Notes under the pieces: model-generated | Told to the model about the DNA's origin: nothing | Database searches by the model: none | What the model saw: the letters and a program-made list of their open reading frames with translations, nothing else | Shown here: positions 48,116-58,814 of the stretch, one piece after another | How the letters are laid out: every line of letters begins with the position of its first letter | Position numbering within the stretch: the first letter of the stretch is position 1 | Source of the DNA: Torymus aiolomorphi | Taxonomy: Eukaryota; Arthropoda; Insecta; Hymenoptera; Torymidae | Length of the DNA stretch: 64,000 bases | Assembly: GCA_036365515.1 (NCBI GenBank) | Contig: CM070876.1 | Location: 101,990,310 to 102,054,309 of the forward strand | Reading direction: 5' to 3' | Position numbers and translations under genes: made by a program

Positions 48116-49740
48116 ATGAAGATCCTCAATTCAAAGCAGCCAAGCATGGACAATAAATTAAAAATTTTTGATCGCTTTAAAGTTTTAGTGAATACAGATA
48201 CGCAAAAAGGTGCAGATCCACATGTATTCAATGATACAGACCAGCCATTTGTTGTATCAACAGGTGGCAAAAACATTAAGTTAATAGCTTCTAAAAATTC
48301 AAAAATGCCCAGTACAGCTAGAAGTGAATCAAAAGGAAAATGTTTAAAAACAAAAATCAAAACAGAATCTGTGCTCGGCATTGAGTTCAAAACAGAACCC
48401 GGTTTAGATATAACTGAGAATGGTCTGAAAATGATCATGATTATGAAATATCCGACAGTGATATCAATAAATTACTCAGCGTTACACAGCCTGCTTCTTC
48501 GAGAATTCTGAAATATGAAGGACATGATCATACTGGTGATTGGACTACATGAGTAAAAATGACACAAGATCTTGTGCAAGCTATTAATGATGGATCATAC
48601 TAGTTACTATGAAGAAGACCTTTGGGGAGATGTCAGAAAAGTAAGTCATTTAAAAATGAATCTTTTTTTATATTTAATGTGAAAAATAATATATTTTATA
48701 TTAATAACATATAAGACGAACTATGTGATGAAAAATTTCTATTTCTGTCTTCTTTTCCCGACAGAAGAGACAAGACCATTAATATTGCAGCCAGGAGGCT
48801 TTCAAGAAAATAGTACCAAAAGTTCCTCACAAAGTCAATCCAGAAGTACCATCACCTCCCCTGGTGTCTATGGAGAATACGCATGTCCTGGAGTCTGCTG
48901 ATGCCATACAAGCCTCAAGAGATTTTTAGTCATGCTTTAGTGCATGTGTGGGTATACATATGTACCTATATTTTGGTGCTGTCCCCGGTGATGACAAAGA
49001 AAAAGACTTCCCGCTGAGGAACAGCTCATGCATATTATCTGCCAGTGATAACGAAGAAAGAGGTTGCAAAGGACGACTACTGATGGGAACAAACAGAGGT
49101 TATATTGACATCTCCAGTACTTCAGCCTCTAGGTGAGATCAGTGATTATTAGCATTTCTTTTACTAAGCAATTAATCACATTACTTGTTTTCTTGCACAT
49201 CATAAGTGTATGAGGATGGCTTCCAGACTGTGTGAATTTTTCAGTTAACTGTGAAGGTGACAGCGAGATTTAGAATATGTACATGCTGTTTTCTTTAGTT
49301 GACCCACTCTCTAATAGGAATACTTCTGCACGGTAAATCATCTACAAGCTGAAACTAGGTGAGTCGACTTCCAATCATTTTCTTCATAGTCTAGATGGTA
49401 CATAAATTTGTATTTCAGGTGTTTTCCAAATGCTTTAAGAGTTCAAAGGAACTTGTAAAAAATGTTTCCATCTAATCTTCAATGGCAGCTGCGTACAAGA
49501 TAGCTGATGAAGGACAAGCATGGCTTCAAGGCTGTGACGATGACCCTTGTGATTTCTCCAGGAAAAAGTATTGTTCCAAAAGCTGTTATGGTACTGCTAC
49601 TGGTCTTCACTGCTGTCATTGCACAGTACAACTTTTACAAAGTCTACAAGGGCATCAAAAGGTAACCTTGACTGAAAGGCTTCCTGATTCGCACTGCTCG
49701 AGAGCTCCATCTGGTTGCATCAGCCAGAAAATGTAAATGG
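48116..49740 (+). pseudogene. Unidentified gene remnant, copy 1 of a duplicated unit
   Basis: A 131-residue frame (48116-48511) reads MKILNSKQPSMDNKLKIFDR and is Lys/Ser-rich. A frame change near 48430 continues (ENDHDYEISDSDINKLL, then KYEGHDHTGDWTT) to a TGA at about 48549. A splice-donor-like AAAGTAAGT (about 48642) and an acceptor-like TTTTCCCGACAG (about 48765) bracket an intron-like stretch. The next piece encodes EAFKKIVPKVPHKVNPEVPS. Near 49540-49660 another frame reads a hydrophobic segment (VMVLLLVFTAVIAQYNFY) that could be membrane-spanning. I do not recognise the gene. Parts recur, diverged, at 52050-53090. Stops and shifts argue for a pseudogene. Confidence 0.4.
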
Positions 49741-49873
49741 TAATTTGAAGAATTATTGGCATGGATAATCTTCACCTAATACTCATTAGATTTATTTTTT
49801 AATCATTTTCTTCAAATTCAAAATGTAAATTAAATTTGCCTCTGATTTTTTGCATGATTATTATTAATTTGTA
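49741..49873. other. AT-rich spacer
   Basis: Nothing seen. Confidence 0.4.
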
Positions 49874-50590
49874 GATCATTTCAAGTCACTACACAAAATT
49901 TGAAAGCATTACCTTTGCTAATTTAGGAGAAAAAGGCTAAAACAGTTTTGCATTTTCATATTTTGGACAACGCGTTGGATGAAATATGAGATTGCACTAA
50001 ATGTTTTCGCCTTTTTCTCCTAAATTCAGGAAGGTAAAGCTTTGAAATTTCTTATTGTGGTTTGAAATTACCTGTAAATTAATAATATTTTTGCAAAAAA
50101 ATTAGAGAAGTTTATATTTACATTATAGAAATGCAAAACTGTTTTAGCCTTTTTCTCATAAATTATAAAAGGCAAAGCTCTGAATTTTCATACAGTGGTT
50201 TCAAATTATCTTTCAATTAATAATAATCATCCAAAAAACCAGAGGCAAAATTCATTTACATTTTGAGTCTGAAGACTTGACATTGATTTAAAAAAAATCT
50301 AATGTTAAATTAAATTACATTATAACAAAAAATATAAAATAAATTTTTTTAATTGGTTTTGCAAAAATATTAATTTACAGATCATTTCAAGTCACTACAC
50401 AAAATTTGAATGCATTACCTTTGCTAATTTAGGCGGGAAAGGCTAAAACCGTTTTGCATTTTCATATTTTGGACAACGCGTTGGATGAAATATGGATGAA
50501 ATATGAGATTTTCGCCTTTTCCTCCTAAATTCAGGAAGGTAAAGCTTTGAAATTTCTTATTGTGGTTTGAAATTACCTGTAAATTCTTCA
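49874..50590. repeat. Two-copy repeat of a ~210-bp foldback
   Basis: GATCATTTCAAGTCACTACA... to ...GAAATTACCTGTAAATT occurs at about 49874-50084 and 50379-50587. Each copy is itself palindromic: AAAGCATTACC...AGGAGAAAAAGGC pairs with GCCTTTTTCTCCT...GGTAAAGCTTT. A third, half-copy lies near 50135-50215. These are MITE-like. Confidence 0.75.
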
Positions 50591-50939
50591 AAAACCAGAG
50601 ACAAATTTAATTTCACTTTTTGATTGTCAAGAGTTGACAGGGAGTTAATTAAAAAAACTCTAATGTTACATTACAGAAAATGTAATTGCTTGGTAATTAG
50701 TTCGTAAGTAACTCGCAGTTCTTTTGACTTTTAATGAACCCTTTAAACTACACAATTTAAGATGCGCAGATTTTTTAAAAACTAGTTTTTGACTTTTCTT
50801 AAAAAATTCTAAATTACTTTATTACTTAATAATTAATAATAATTTTAATAATAATTAAAAAAAAGTATTAAAATCTTTACTCAATTTTTACCGACCGAGT
50901 CGATTCAACGGTTTGAAGCTAATAAAAAGAAAATACACC
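50591..50939. other. AT-rich DNA
   Basis: No gene seen. Confidence 0.4.
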
Positions 50940-51195
50940 GAATTATGCAATATCAAGAGAACATTGCTCTAAGTTTCACAATATTCTACCTTCCTGCCAA
51001 ATTTCAAGTCAAAACACCAATTCGTTTTTGCATAAACTTTGAACAAAATTTCGAGTTAGACGGAGCGTGATGTCAAAATTTTGTTCAAAGTTTGCGCATA
51101 AACGAATTAATATTTTGACTTGAAACTTTTCAGAAGGGTATAACATTATGAAACTTAGAGGAATGTTCGCTTGGTTTTACATAATTTGCAAAAAA
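50940..51195. mobile_element. Foldback with ~110-bp arms
   Basis: About 50944-51053 pairs with about 51073-51185 (AAATTTCAAGTCAAAA with TTTTGACTTGAAACTTT, and ATAAACTTTGAACAAAATTT with its complement). No coding. Confidence 0.7.
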
Positions 51196-51239
51196 AAAAA
51201 TAGATTATTACCTATTATCATATGGGTAATGTGTAACGT

Positions 51240-51445
51240 CGCCGCAGAGCGATGGCAATGGCGGCGACACTGTTGGCCTTGCCCGTGTGCGTGTACGCCC
51301 AAGCGCATGAGCTGCAGGCTGCAGCACAGCTGCGCGCGCGTCGTCGAGTCACGTACATCGCGTCGCGGACTGCCGTATATCGTAACCCCAAACGTAAATA
51401 ACCGAGTGCGTCAACACCCGGTCGTCCTGCCGACGATCGTTCACG
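51240..51445 (+). other. CpG-rich 5' segment of the SF3A3 copy
   Basis: A GC-rich stretch directly upstream of the SF3A3-like frame. It may be its former 5' untranslated region. A 146-residue open frame (51148-51588) across it is in a different frame from SF3A3 and has no domain. Confidence 0.3.
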
Positions 51446-52046
51446 ATAAAGACCCTCCTGGAACAGCAGCGCCGGCTGCACGAGGAGCGCGAACGTCTCA
51501 CCGATGCGATGGTCAAGGAGAAGTTGCACAAAAAACCGAGCCATCGGGAAACTATAAACTCGGAGCCTCGGCTGAAAATGCTGCTTAATCAGTTTATGGA
51601 TAGCAGTAGTCTAGAAACCAGGACCTTTCCCTGTTGGAAACAGGCAGTGCTTTAATCAATGTTGGAGCTCACTTAGATTTGTGTGCTTTCTCATTTTAGG
51701 ATAGATTGAGTCTGCTCTCACGTTTGAAATGCGGTAATACTTTGGAAGAAAAAGATCAAAGATTATTGAGCACATAGGCAGAGGCACTTGGTCCTATTTT
51801 ATTGGCAAAGAAGAATAAAAGGAAACCAGGCAGGGGTAAGAATGTAGAACAGCAAAAGGAAGAAGCAAGATTGCTCAAATAGTATCTAATCAGATTGTAG
51901 CCACAAAAGAAAATGTACAGAGGAAGCATGCTAGAACTGAAGGCGAACGTGGAGATTCTGATTCTGCGGCAAGTGCAAGTGAATCTAAGGAAAATGATTA
52001 CAATGAGATGCCCTGTAATCTTAAGAATTTGCCCCTTGGTTGGGAT
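51446..52046 (+). pseudogene. SF3A3 (noisette) pseudogene
   Basis: SF3A3 is the 60-kDa subunit of the SF3a complex of the U2 snRNP, a nuclear splicing factor. Here residues TLLEQQRRLHEERERLTDAM and KKPSHRETINSEPRL match its N-terminus. The sequence then jumps to a middle part (GTFP-like TFPCWK, then VGAHLDLCAF, DRLSLLSRLKCGNTLEEKDQ), and after another frame change to ENVQRKHARTEGERG and NLKNLPLGWD. Most of the region between the N-terminus and GAHLDL is absent, as is the C-terminal zinc-finger half. The expected start codon is ATA (51446-51448). Stops lie near 51653, 51700 and 51775, with frame changes near 51655 and 51850. Recognition rests on remembered family motifs; the order of motifs is strong support. 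Confidence 0.75.
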
Positions 52047-53090
52047 TCTTTAAAAATTACAAAACAAGAAGGACATGATCGCATTGGTAATTGGACTACA
52101 GAAGTATAAATGACAAAGGATCTTGATGATGAATTATATTACTATAAAGAAGACCTTCGAGGAGATTACAGAAAAGTAAGTCATTTAAAAATTAATTAAA
52201 TTATTTATTTCAACCAGAGTACAGTACATAGTTAAGTTCAAGACATACCTCATATGTCTGAACCAACTTATAAAGGTAGATGTAACTGTAGATTTGATGA
52301 TTATAAATTAAACTGAATCTTGAAATAAATATATTTCTATTCATAGAGAGTGTGCTTGACAATACTGTCTCATTGTCAAACTAAGTTGAAACTTCAACAA
52401 AACACTCATTGTAGACTACTTGTATTAAACACTTTCGCAAACTTATTAAATGAATGTACTTTATCAAATATGATATACTTTTACTTATCTTTACTTTTAA
52501 ATCTACTTTAGAGTGCAAAAAGTAAAAAACCAATTGAGAAACACCGTATAAAGAAATTAGAATCATTGTATTTACTATTGTGATGACAGCTGTGTTTCCA
52601 TTGATGCTAGCAGTTAGTTATATGTGTAGAGGTATTATAGTTTATGGTTATGGTACCATGTAATAATTTATTCTAAGCAGAATGTTTTAAAACGTATTAT
52701 TATTAATCTAATTCTTTAGTTATTTCTTATTTAATATAATTACTTTTCATATTGAATCTAAAAAATTTCTATTATTGTTTTCCTTTCCCGGCAAAAGAGA
52801 CTGTGTTTATAGAAAATTTTTGATTTTCCTTTTTCTTTTCTACACGAGTCAGGGTATTCAAATCTAAAATAACAAACATTATTTACTAAACCAAATTTTT
52901 CTTTCCCAGTACGGTTCTTCAGTATCGATTGGAAGTTATGAGACTATCAATATGAGCATTAACATCACCATCATAAGGCAGGAGACTTATGAGAAAATAG
53001 CACCAAATTGGGAACTGCAATTTTGACAAACTCAACAACGGCCATGGGTAACCTTGAGTGAAGGGCTTCCTGATACGCACATCTTGACAG
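52047..53090 (+). pseudogene. Unidentified gene remnant, copy 2 of the duplicated unit
   Basis: It is fused to the end of the SF3A3 piece. Landmarks shared with copy 1: EGHDRIGNWTTE (copy 1 EGHDHTGDWTT), then KEDLRGDYRK before an identical AAAGTAAGTCATTTAAAAAT donor region; TTTCCTTTCCCGGCAAAAGAGAC (copy 1 TTTCCCGACAGAAGAGAC); CAGGAGACTTATGAGAAAATAG; and GGTAACCTTGAGTGAAGGGC near 53045. Unshared sequence separates these landmarks. No intact frame; gene identity unknown. Confidence 0.45.
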
Positions 53091-53272
53091 TTTCATCATT
53101 TTCCAGTTTGTCCATGGAACCTGATCTAGTCTGTATTTATTTTAATACACTGTGACCACTTTGTGGTCTTTTCTTTGAATAGTTATTATTTCAGTAATTT
53201 ACTGCTCTCGACCATTGCTATAGCTTCATTTTTTTGTTTCAGGGTTTTTATTTTGCTTCCAGGAAAAGCAGC
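53091..53272. other. AT-rich spacer
   Basis: Nothing recognised. Confidence 0.4.
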
Positions 53273-53480
53273 AACTATAAGAGGCGACCTGTCAGATTTA
53301 ACAGGTGTACATAATCTTAATGATGATTAAGTATTGTTGATAGGTATATAAGTGTGTTTTCGAACTTAATCTAAAAGCGTATAAGAATGATAGAAATCTG
53401 CTTCTATAATGCATTTCATGCATTTTATGTATTTTTAAGCCGATATATTTTTAAGCAAATATCTTTTTGTATGTAGGTAT
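53273..53480 (+). repeat. Dispersed repeat R, copy 1
   Basis: CCTGTCAGATTTAACAG...GATAGAAATCTGCTTCTATAATG. The same sequence recurs at 54285-54440 in this orientation, and inverted at 53640-53790 and 57050-57215. Confidence 0.7.
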
Positions 53481-54020
53481 AATTTAATAAAAAAAAAAAA
53501 ATTAAATTATGTAATTTTCCAGATTTAGCTAAGACACTGCTTGTGTATTTTTTATAGAACTGTCAAAATGAAAAAATACATATTTTCATTTTTTTATTAA
53601 ATTATATCTACTTACAGAAAAATAAAGTCAACTCAAACATACATGACATGTCTGAGATGCATTACTGAAGCGGATATCAATCTTATATTCTTTGGATATA
53701 AGTACGGACACATCACCTGAAAGTAAATATCGATAACATTGAATGGCCCATACACCTGCTAAATCTGACAGGTGGCTTTTATATTGTAGGAGCAGGAATC
53801 ATTATCTTTTAAAGTTTTAAGTTTTGGACCAATTAGTGTAGTGTAGTATGAGTGTATCTGAATGTTCTGTACATCTATAGTTTGCCCTGCTGTAACAGCT
53901 ATGTTCACAAAATGAAAGAAATCCAATATTCAATTTAAGATTGCATGGTTGAGCAATAAATCTAAGTGCATGTAAAGATTGTGAAAAAGTTATTTTAATC
54001 TTTAAAATTCAGTTTAATTG
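53481..54020 (-). repeat. Dispersed repeat R, copy 2 (long form)
   Basis: It aligns over more than 500 bp with 56925-57450: TTTTCCAGATTTAGCTAAGA, CTGAGATGCATTACTGAAGC, TGGTTGAGC(A/C)ATAAATCT. It is in inverse orientation to copies 1 and 3. Confidence 0.75.
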
Positions 54021-54159
54021 TAGTAATTAATGAATAATTAATGAATATTAATTGATTTTTACAGGTTATAGTCAACTTTTCATAATTCTGACAGGTACCT
54101 AGATTTATATTCAATCATACTCTCTTAAAGAAAAAATTAATTATCATATTACAAGCAGG

Positions 54160-54480
54160 TCTATAAATCTATAGATCTTTCCGACAAATTCACACCACAC
54201 GGAATCTCAGATTTCAGAAGAGAAAACATATTTAAATAAATAGACTGAAATTTACAACTTGAAAAGACGAATTAATCCCGCGTCTGTAATATAAAAGCCA
54301 CCTGTCAGATGTAGCAGATGTACTCATCATTAAGTGTTGTCGATGTTTACTTTGAGGTGATGTGTTTTAGTACTTAATCCAAAAGAATATAAGAATGATA
54401 GAAATCTGCTTCTATAATGTATTTCAGTTATCGCTTCTATTTCTTAGCTGATTTTATCTTTCTCTAAGTAGGTATAATAT
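54160..54480 (+). repeat. Dispersed repeat R, copy 3
   Basis: It contains CTATAGATCTTTCCGACAAA (inverse of 57270-57300) and then AAAGCCACCTGTCAGATGTAG...CTGCTTCTATAATG. Confidence 0.7.
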
Positions 54481-54704
54481 AATTAAAAATATTACTTATG
54501 TCGACTGCAATTTAATATCAACTGATAAGAATTTTTCCATCGGTCTTACAGTCTTACAAATTAAATTAAAATAATTAATATTTATGGCAGTCAGATTGCC
54601 CTTGTTTATAATCACCCCCGCAGAATCTGAAATAAAAACTTAATTAAAATCTGGAAAAAACTTTGTTAGCAAAGGACGATCTGACTGCCCACCACCACCA
54701 CATT

Positions 54705-54744
54705 GTCCGACGTTTCGAGCCTGCTCCGGCTCCTCCTCAGGGAC
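54705..54744 (-). ncRNA. Hammerhead ribozyme motif of the Penelope element
   Basis: Read on the minus strand: stem I GTCC (54741-54744), CTGAGGA (54734-54740), stem II GAGCC/GGCTC, GAAA (54713-54716), C, cleavage-type triplet GTC (54709-54711), and stem I' GGAC (54705-54708). All conserved core positions of a type I hammerhead are present. Helix III is reduced to AC/GT without a loop, which fits the minimal helix III described in Penelope-like elements that may act as dimers. Location downstream of GIY-YIG fits the element's terminal repeat. Confidence 0.7.
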
Positions 54745-54852
54745 TGAAATAAAACACGCGATACACCTCCTTATATACCATGCACCCATACCCCCTTCTT
54801 TTCTCTTACCCCACCACCCTCCACATTCACCTCTCCAACTTGCCATTCTCAC

Positions 54853-55670
54853 TTAAATTAATAAAGAATGATAAATGTTATCTAATTTACTTGACTCTAT
54901 CATTAAATTTACATTATTCCGATTTCTTAGAATGTGAATACTTTCAAGGCTTTCCCTCTTATATTTATTCTTAATCCCCTGTTCCAAAATATCCACACTC
55001 CCAAAATCGAAAGAATGCAAACTATTTAAACAATGTTCTTTCAAACCCGATGTACAACTTGAGCTGCGTAAACTATATTGATGTTCATATATTCTCTTTT
55101 TCAAATATCTACCCGTTTGACCAATATAACAACCATTACAATCCCTACAATTAATTTTATAAACAACTCCCGATTTCAAACATTTATCATCCTTGTCTTT
55201 ACAATTACTAAATAACCTTTCTAAATTATTATCATTTCTAAAGAAAACTTGAATATTATGTTTACTAAAAACCCTTCTAATCCTTTCCGACAAACCTCTA
55301 ACATATGGTAAACTAAAATATGCATTCTTTCCATTTCTATTCCTTGTTTGATTATCTACCCGCTGCTTCAATCCACCATTATAAATTTCCCACACTCTCT
55401 GATCAATCATTTTATCAATAAATTTTACGGGATAACTATTTTTAATAAATGTTTCTCTAACTAAATTTAAATTCTTTTTCCTAAAATCTTTATGTGACAA
55501 TTTAATCGCTCTGTCAATGACACCTTTGATCGCACCTGTCTTGTTTCCGAATTGGTGGTGAGAATCAAAATTTAAAAATCTACCTGACCATGTAGGTTTT
55601 CTATACCAATCTAATTTCACTCTATTATTATTACCTCTAATGACTCTAATATCTAAAAACTCAATTGATA
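54853..55670 (-). pseudogene. Penelope RT C-terminus and GIY-YIG endonuclease
   Basis: It starts in the RT connector (LDWYRKPTWSGRFLNFDSHH), passes a linker, and reaches the GIY-YIG nuclease: VVYKINCRDCNGCYIGQTGR, then LKKRIYEHQYSL (conserved Arg and His). A Cys pair (CRDCNGC) precedes YIG, as is usual in Penelope elements. The frame ends NIYHSLLI at 54853. The nuclease would nick the target DNA. The domain appears complete; it is severed from RT by one frame shift. Confidence 0.9.
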
Positions 55671-56203
55671 ATCTTTCTCAACTTTTTTGTGAATTTAATT
55701 CTATCATGCATAGAATTAAATACATCCACCATTTCATCCACAAAACATTCTGGTACAACTGCAAAAATGTCATCAACATATCTTTTAAAAATAATTGGCT
55801 GAAAAACCAACTTAGACAAAGCAATACTTTCCAATTTTTCCATTACTAAATTGGCTATAACAGGTGACAAAGGTGATCCCATTGGACAACCATATCTTTG
55901 TTCATATAGACTATTATTAAAAGAAAAAATTGTGTTTTTAAAAACCAAATTAAGTGCCTTTATAAATTCATCTTTTGTTAAACTAGTATGTACTTTAATT
56001 TCAGACCATTTATCTTGTATAATATCATTCAACAACTCTAAAGGTATATTTGTAAACAAAGATACTACATCCAATGAAACCATCCTATGATCATTCGGAA
56101 TAATAATATCTTTCATTATACCATAAAAACTCCAACTATCTTTAATATATGAATTTGTTTTACCCACTATCTTGAACAATATATTAGACAAAAAATCTAG
56201 CAA
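55661..56203 (-). pseudogene. Penelope RT catalytic domain
   Basis: It continues the RT in a shifted frame: MVSLDVVSLFTNIPLELL (first catalytic Asp), RYGCPMGSPLSPVIANLVME, then FKRYVDDIFAVVP (catalytic YVDD, about 55790). The frame ends early at 55661, beyond an A6 run. RT thumb sequence (LSFLDIRVIRG) continues in the next frame. Catalytic residues are intact; the break is in the linker. In Penelope elements this enzyme copies the RNA at a nicked target. Confidence 0.9.
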
Positions 56204-56855
56204 GTCTATACGTCGGAAAATTTATCGATGATATTATTATTCTATATGTCAACTGTTCTTTGTGAATCTTAGGAAGCCCATAACATTTAGCTACAGTGCC
56301 ATTTTCACATTTTAAATATTTAAACATACTATCTTTAATATAAGCTTTTGTTTTCCAATGCATCAATAATTCTTTCAATTTATCTTGTAGTCTATTGATA
56401 TGTGGATTCCTAATTTTCACATAAGTGGTATCATCCTCCAACATAAGTTGAATTTTATTAATATAATCCCTTTTATCCGAAACTACAGTTACATTTCCTT
56501 TATCTGCTTTTTGGAAGATCATATTCGGATTCTCTCTCAAGAATTTCTTCGTTATTTTTAATTCATGGAATAAATTACTATTCAAATAATTATCAAATCT
56601 ATGTTCTCTTTTAAAATTATCAACAACTTTAACTAAAGAACGCCTACATTCTTTTTTAAACTCCAGATTAAAACTACTCATACTACTTTCTACCTCAGCG
56701 ATGATATTCTTGATCGGAAGAGATTTACTTGAATATGATATTCCAAATTTAGCACCCTTTGACATGATATTTACCACTTCTTCTGGTATTACTTTGTCAG
56801 TTAAATTTCTAAACCAATCCTTATTAACATTGTTAGTTTGATTGACCTGAGATAA
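56184..56855 (-). pseudogene. Penelope RT, N-terminal part
   Basis: It reads DWFRNLTDKVIPEEVVNIM, then FQKADKGNVTVVSDKRDY (first conserved RT block of Penelope elements) and CYGLPKIHKE...ISSINFPTYRLA (second block), and stops near 56184 after a frame break at a T6 run. The annotated ATG at 56777 is internal to the conserved region, and the frame is open upstream to about 56855. The N-terminal portion of the family's ORF is lost. Confidence 0.85.
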
Positions 56856-56924
56856 TAAAATATAATAAAAAATAATATAATAAAAAAAATATAATAAAAT
56901 AATACTATAATATAATAAAAAAAA
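56856..56924. repeat. (AATATAATAA)n-like low complexity
   Basis: An irregular A/T tract at the truncated 5' side of the Penelope element. Confidence 0.8.
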
Positions 56925-57450
56925 ATGAAATTATGCAATTTTCCAGATTTAGCTAAGACACTGCTTGTGTATTTTTTAGAACTGTCAGAAATGAAAAATT
57001 AGATATTTTCACTTTTTTATTAAATTACATGTACTTTCAGAAAGATAAAGTCAATTCCAAAGTACAGGAGATGTCTGAGATGCATTACTGAAGCGGATAT
57101 ATATCATTCTTGTATTCTTTGGATTAAGTACGAACACATCATCTGAAAGTAAATATCGATAACATTGAATGGCCAATCCAACTACTAAATCTGACAGGTG
57201 GCTTTCATATTGTAGGAGCCGGATGAATTTTCTTGTCAAGTGTTGAATTTTGACCCTTTTCATGTAGTGTAGTGTGAGTTTGTCCGAAAGACCTATAGAT
57301 CTATAGGTCTGCTGTAACAGCTATGTTGACAAGATGCAAGGCATAGAATATTTAATTTAAGGGGACATGGTTGAGCCATAAATCTGAGGGCATGTAAAAA
57401 TTATGAAAAATTTATATTAATCTGTAAAAGTCAGTTTGACTAATTGACTT
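56925..57450 (-). repeat. Dispersed repeat R, copy 4 (long form)
   Basis: It aligns with 53481-54020 throughout. It carries a palindrome GACCTATAGATCTATAGGTC near 57288. Confidence 0.75.
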
Positions 57451-57859
57451 TTAAGGGGGTGCCATGCTCAATTTTTACATCGATAAAAATAGGATCTGGC
57501 TTTACTCCAAAAATTTTAGATTTAAATTCTTAATTTTTATCCACATATTTGTAACAAGCAATTTTATTTCTGAAATATCGTTTTAATACTTTTATAATGA
57601 TTGTAAGATTCTGTTTTTATTAATTTGTGAATTTGAACAAAGATGTTATATTTAATTAAATGTTATCAGTTTTTAATTTGTAATAACAAATAATTTCTTC
57701 TTTTTTAGTTAAAATCTGGAATATTGTCTAACAACATCAGTAAACTTCTGCAATAAACATGGCAAAATACTCAAGAGATTTGGAAAGACTAAACACACAT
57801 AGGAAATTATAGATTTTTATTTCCAGTGAGCAAACCAAGTTACTACCTGCCAACACAAG
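57451..57859. other. AT-rich intergenic DNA
   Basis: No gene seen. Confidence 0.4.
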
Positions 57860-58011
57860 GCATGGTGTGGTTTGTGCACATAAGAATTATGCACATATTT
57901 ATTGTGCACACTTTAGTATTGGAGTATACACATAGATATAGATATACACCAATGCTAAAGTGTGCACAATAAATATGTGCATAATTCTTGTGTGCACAAA
58001 CCACACCATGC
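57860..58011. repeat. Long hairpin with 63-bp arms
   Basis: Arm 57860-57922 (GCATGGTGTGGTTTGTGCAC...) and arm 57949-58011 are reverse complements at 61 of 63 positions, with a 26-base AT-rich turn. There is no coding. It could be a MITE or a source of long double-stranded RNA. Confidence 0.85.
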
Positions 58012-58422
58012 CCAACACAATAGGATGCCTACGCACAGTTTCCAACTGACCTAATGAATGCTGCGATAATAGTTTGCAAGTTAATCTTTTTTTAAATTTC
58101 CGAAAATCACGTTTTTTTCGACTTCTAGAGTGGCGTTACCCCTTAAGGTGGTTCTGCTCGACTGCCTAGAACTTTAACTGTTATCAAAACAGTATTCATA
58201 ATCCTTCATTGCTAACTACAGATAAAATTTGAATACGTTTTTCTTATACAAAACCAAATTTTAAGTCATTAATAATATTTATGACTTATATTTTTAGTTT
58301 AAATATTTCATAATTCCAAACTTTTTATTGGTTTTATTTGGACCAATCAGCTTGTTTTTCTTATTTTAAAATAAATATTTCGATGCTATTTTGATTTAGT
58401 TATATTTTTAAAAATATAAATA
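58012..58422. other. AT-rich intergenic DNA
   Basis: Nothing recognised. Confidence 0.4.
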
Positions 58423-58712
58423 TCAATTTCATTTTTAATAATTCAAACCTCTCAATCTCAAACAATTTATGAAGCAAATCTTGGCGCCAATTCTATATAG
58501 ACCAATCAAAATCAAGCCTTTAGGTGCTACAACATGATCGCTCATCACTTTTTTAAGAAGGGAAAAATCAATTTCATTTTTAAAAATTCAAACCTCTTAA
58601 TCTCAAGCAATTTATAAAGCAACTCTTGGCGCCTATTCTATATAGACCAATCAAAATGAAGCCTTTAGGTGCTTTAACATGGCCGCTCATCACTTTTTTA
58701 AAAAGGGATTAA
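58423..58712. repeat. Two-copy tandem repeat of ~144 bp
   Basis: ATTCAAACCTCT(C/T)AATCTCAA... to ...GCTCATCACTTTTTTAA occurs twice in tandem (about 58423-58566 and 58567-58712) with scattered substitutions. Confidence 0.85.
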
Positions 58713-58814
58713 AAATTAATTTGCAGAATGTTATGGATGGACTATAACGGTTTCATTTTTTCTGGTTATTAGCCAATGGTTTTCTCGAAAAGAAAAAATC
58801 CCAAAAATATTAGA

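Larger units (their letters stand above)
54640..56855 (-). mobile_element. Penelope-like element, 5'-truncated
   Basis: The minus strand encodes a Penelope-type reverse transcriptase followed by a GIY-YIG endonuclease and then a tail with a hammerhead motif. The reading frame is open from about 56855 but has no proper start, and the upstream sequence is an A/T microsatellite, so the 5' part of the ORF is missing. Two frame breaks (near 56195 and 55680) lie at T6 and A6 runs. The element lies between two long copies of repeat R. Confidence 0.9.

Noticed and set aside
51148..51588. 146-residue plus-strand ORF
   Set aside because: It overlaps the SF3A3-like segment in a different frame; the SF3A3 frame has the recognisable homology.
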